6,285 nucleotides of DNA from Euryarchaeota archaeon RBG_13_57_23. Lineage in GTDB: Archaea > Thermoplasmatota > Thermoplasmata > UBA10834. Below are positions 5,512-6,285 of this stretch, in pieces. The DNA lies in contig MGVW01000019.1 of assembly GCA_001800675.1 (NCBI GenBank), forward strand, positions 1 to 6,285, given 5' to 3'. Each line of letters starts with the position of its first letter. The first letter of the stretch is position 1. A program made the position numbers and the translations under genes. The notes beneath the pieces are model-generated. The model made no database searches and was not told where the DNA came from. It saw only the letters and a program-made list of their open reading frames with translations.

Positions 5512-5520
5512 TTATAAAAT
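5512..5520 (+). promoter_or_regulatory. Archaeal TATA box for the substrate-binding protein gene
   Basis: TTATAAAAT is the clearest TATA-like element in the window. Transcription would start roughly 22-27 bases downstream, near 5538-5545, leaving a 5' leader of about 80-90 bases before the ATG at 5627. The upstream BRE position is not strongly purine/A-rich. Confidence 0.65.
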
Positions 5521-5542
5521 AGGTCGGGGGAATACGGGATTT

Positions 5543-5618
5543 GAGGAGAGGTGGGGCAACAGCTGAACTGTCGCGGAAGATGCTAACTTCCCGGTGACAC
5601 CTTTCCTCTTCGTGGGGG
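5543..5618 (+). ncRNA. Possible structured 5' leader with alternative pairing to the ribosome site
   Basis: GAGGAGAGGTG (5543-5553) pairs with CACCTTTCCTC (5598-5608) over 11 positions with one G-U. Within it, ACAG/CTGT (5559-5562 with 5568-5571) and GGAAG/CTTCC (5575-5579 with 5587-5591) can form two hairpins, giving a three-way-junction-like fold. The 3' strand of the closing stem can instead pair with the probable Shine-Dalgarno: CCTC (5605-5608) with GGGG (5614-5617) around UUCGU. These pairings are mutually exclusive, a layout like a translational riboswitch. I do not recognise a known riboswitch class. All pairing is by eye. Confidence 0.35.
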
Positions 5619-5626
5619 AACACTAG

Positions 5627-6285
5627 ATGGGGTCTGGGTGTGGAAACCGTGTGCTTGTCTGCGTTACAGTTCTCTTTGTCGGCATCTTGATGATGCCAAT
5701 TGCGACTACGATTAGTGGCGTCATGGCTCAGGAGGATTTGGAAGAGCTAGCCAAGTCTGAGAAGGTTCTCAGGATCGGTTTCATGCAAGCCGTCGACAAC
5801 CTTAACCCCAACCTAGGACTGAACGATGCTTCATATGTCTTCTACGGCCTCGTGTACGACAACCCGCAGTGTATTGACGACAATGCAAGCTTCATCGGCA
5901 ACCTCTGCATCAGATCAGAACCGGTCCCGTTGACCGATCCCGAGATGGTGTCGAGCGGGAGACCATACGGCTCGATATGGGAATACGAGATCAGCCCAAA
6001 CGCTCTCTGGCATGATGGCGAGCCATTCACGGTCGAGGACTTCGTCTGGAACATCGATATCCAGAGCAATCAGTTGTACTACGATGCAATGTGGGCCTTC
6101 CAGCCGTACACACACTTCATGCAGTCTGTCGAGGAGGTCAATAACAACACTGCCCGCATCTCCTACTTCGCGAGGACCAACGGTACACCGATGGCGTGTT
6201 CTTGGGGCGATCTCCTCGGGATTCCCATGCTCCCCAAGCACAAGCTGGAGGACAAAGCCCCGACGGAGATCGGCTTCCAGTGGAG
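5627..6285 (+). CDS. ABC transporter substrate-binding protein, family 5 (peptide/oligopeptide type), 3'-truncated by window
   Basis: This is a secreted or membrane-anchored solute receptor of an ABC importer, resembling OppA/DppA-type proteins that bind peptides or other small solutes. The first 219 residues are in the window; family members usually exceed 500. A signal peptide is visible: R8, a hydrophobic core at about 9-26, and a likely cleavage site after VMA at residue 34. VLRIGFMQAVDNLNP (47-61) is the usual first strand and LNP motif. IWEYEISPNALWHDGEPFTVEDFVW (117-141) is the family hallmark, and IPMLPKH (199-205) the next conserved block. Residues 78-116 are longer than usual for bacterial members and carry two cysteines (C82, C94) that could form a disulfide. 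Sequons at N86, N173 and N185 fit an archaeal surface glycoprotein. A TAG directly precedes the ATG in frame; GGGGG lies eight bases upstream. Permease and ATPase genes would be expected downstream. The substrate cannot be predicted. Confidence 0.88.
   Translation, partial: MGSGCGNRVLVCVTVLFVGILMMPIATTISGVMAQEDLEELAKSEKVLRIGFMQAVDNLNPNLGLNDASYVFYGLVYDNPQCIDDNASFIGNLCIRSEPVPLTDPEMVSSGRPYGSIWEYEISPNALWHDGEPFTVEDFVWNIDIQSNQLYYDAMWAFQPYTHFMQSVEEVNNNTARISYFARTNGTPMACSWGDLLGIPMLPKHKLEDKAPTEIGFQW

Noticed and set aside
5541..5597. Possible short upstream reading frame TTG to TGA (18 codons) near the expected transcription start
   Set aside because: The start is a guess, no ribosome site exists, and the peptide has no recognisable leader-peptide pattern. 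The RNA pairing explains the region better.
1..6285. CRISPR array, insertion sequence or prophage elements
   Set aside because: No regularly spaced direct repeats, transposase-like reading frames or terminal inverted repeats with target duplications were seen.

Overview
The window looks archaeal, and I would place it most likely in a Thermoplasmata-type or related euryarchaeal lineage, though the lineage is inferred. Three things point to Archaea. There are TATA-box-like promoters ahead of the tRNA (2700-2707) and the last gene (5512-5520). The tRNA-Ala has no encoded CCA end. The Shine-Dalgarno (SD) sequences are strong and complementary to the archaeal 16S tail, used with frequent GTG and TTG starts. 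Base composition is moderately GC-rich with many AGG/AGA arginine codons.

Layout, all genes on the + strand: (1) 1-150, a leader with short inverted repeats and perhaps the tail of an upstream gene. (2) 151-2665, a metY-metX pair for direct sulfhydrylation of acetylated homoserine to homocysteine. (3) 2742-2813, tRNA-Ala(UGC) with its own promoter. (4) 2877-3639, small membrane-protein genes: an 82-residue two-helix protein, a 31-codon zinc-ribbon remnant with its fourth cysteine changed to arginine, and a second two-helix protein of uncertain start. (5) 3846-5279, a complete MttB-family (trimethylamine/betaine-type) corrinoid methyltransferase without an in-frame amber codon, so not a pyrrolysine enzyme. 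(6) 5280-5626, a 347-base non-coding stretch with two small palindromes, a TATA box and a potentially structured 5' leader. (7) 5627 to the window end, the N-terminal third or so of a secreted family-5 (peptide/oligopeptide-type) ABC transporter substrate-binding protein.

How it fits together: MetX activates homoserine and MetY swaps the acyl group for sulfide to give homocysteine. The MttB homologue would move a methyl group from a quaternary or tertiary amine to a corrinoid protein, but no corrinoid protein gene is in the window. The binding protein starts an import operon that continues beyond the window. A shared role for the methyltransferase and the methionine genes is possible but not shown.

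The most interesting unexplained signal is the leader at 5543-5618. It can fold into a three-way-junction-like structure whose closing stem competes with pairing to the probable Shine-Dalgarno of the transporter gene. This was found by eye and is unproven.
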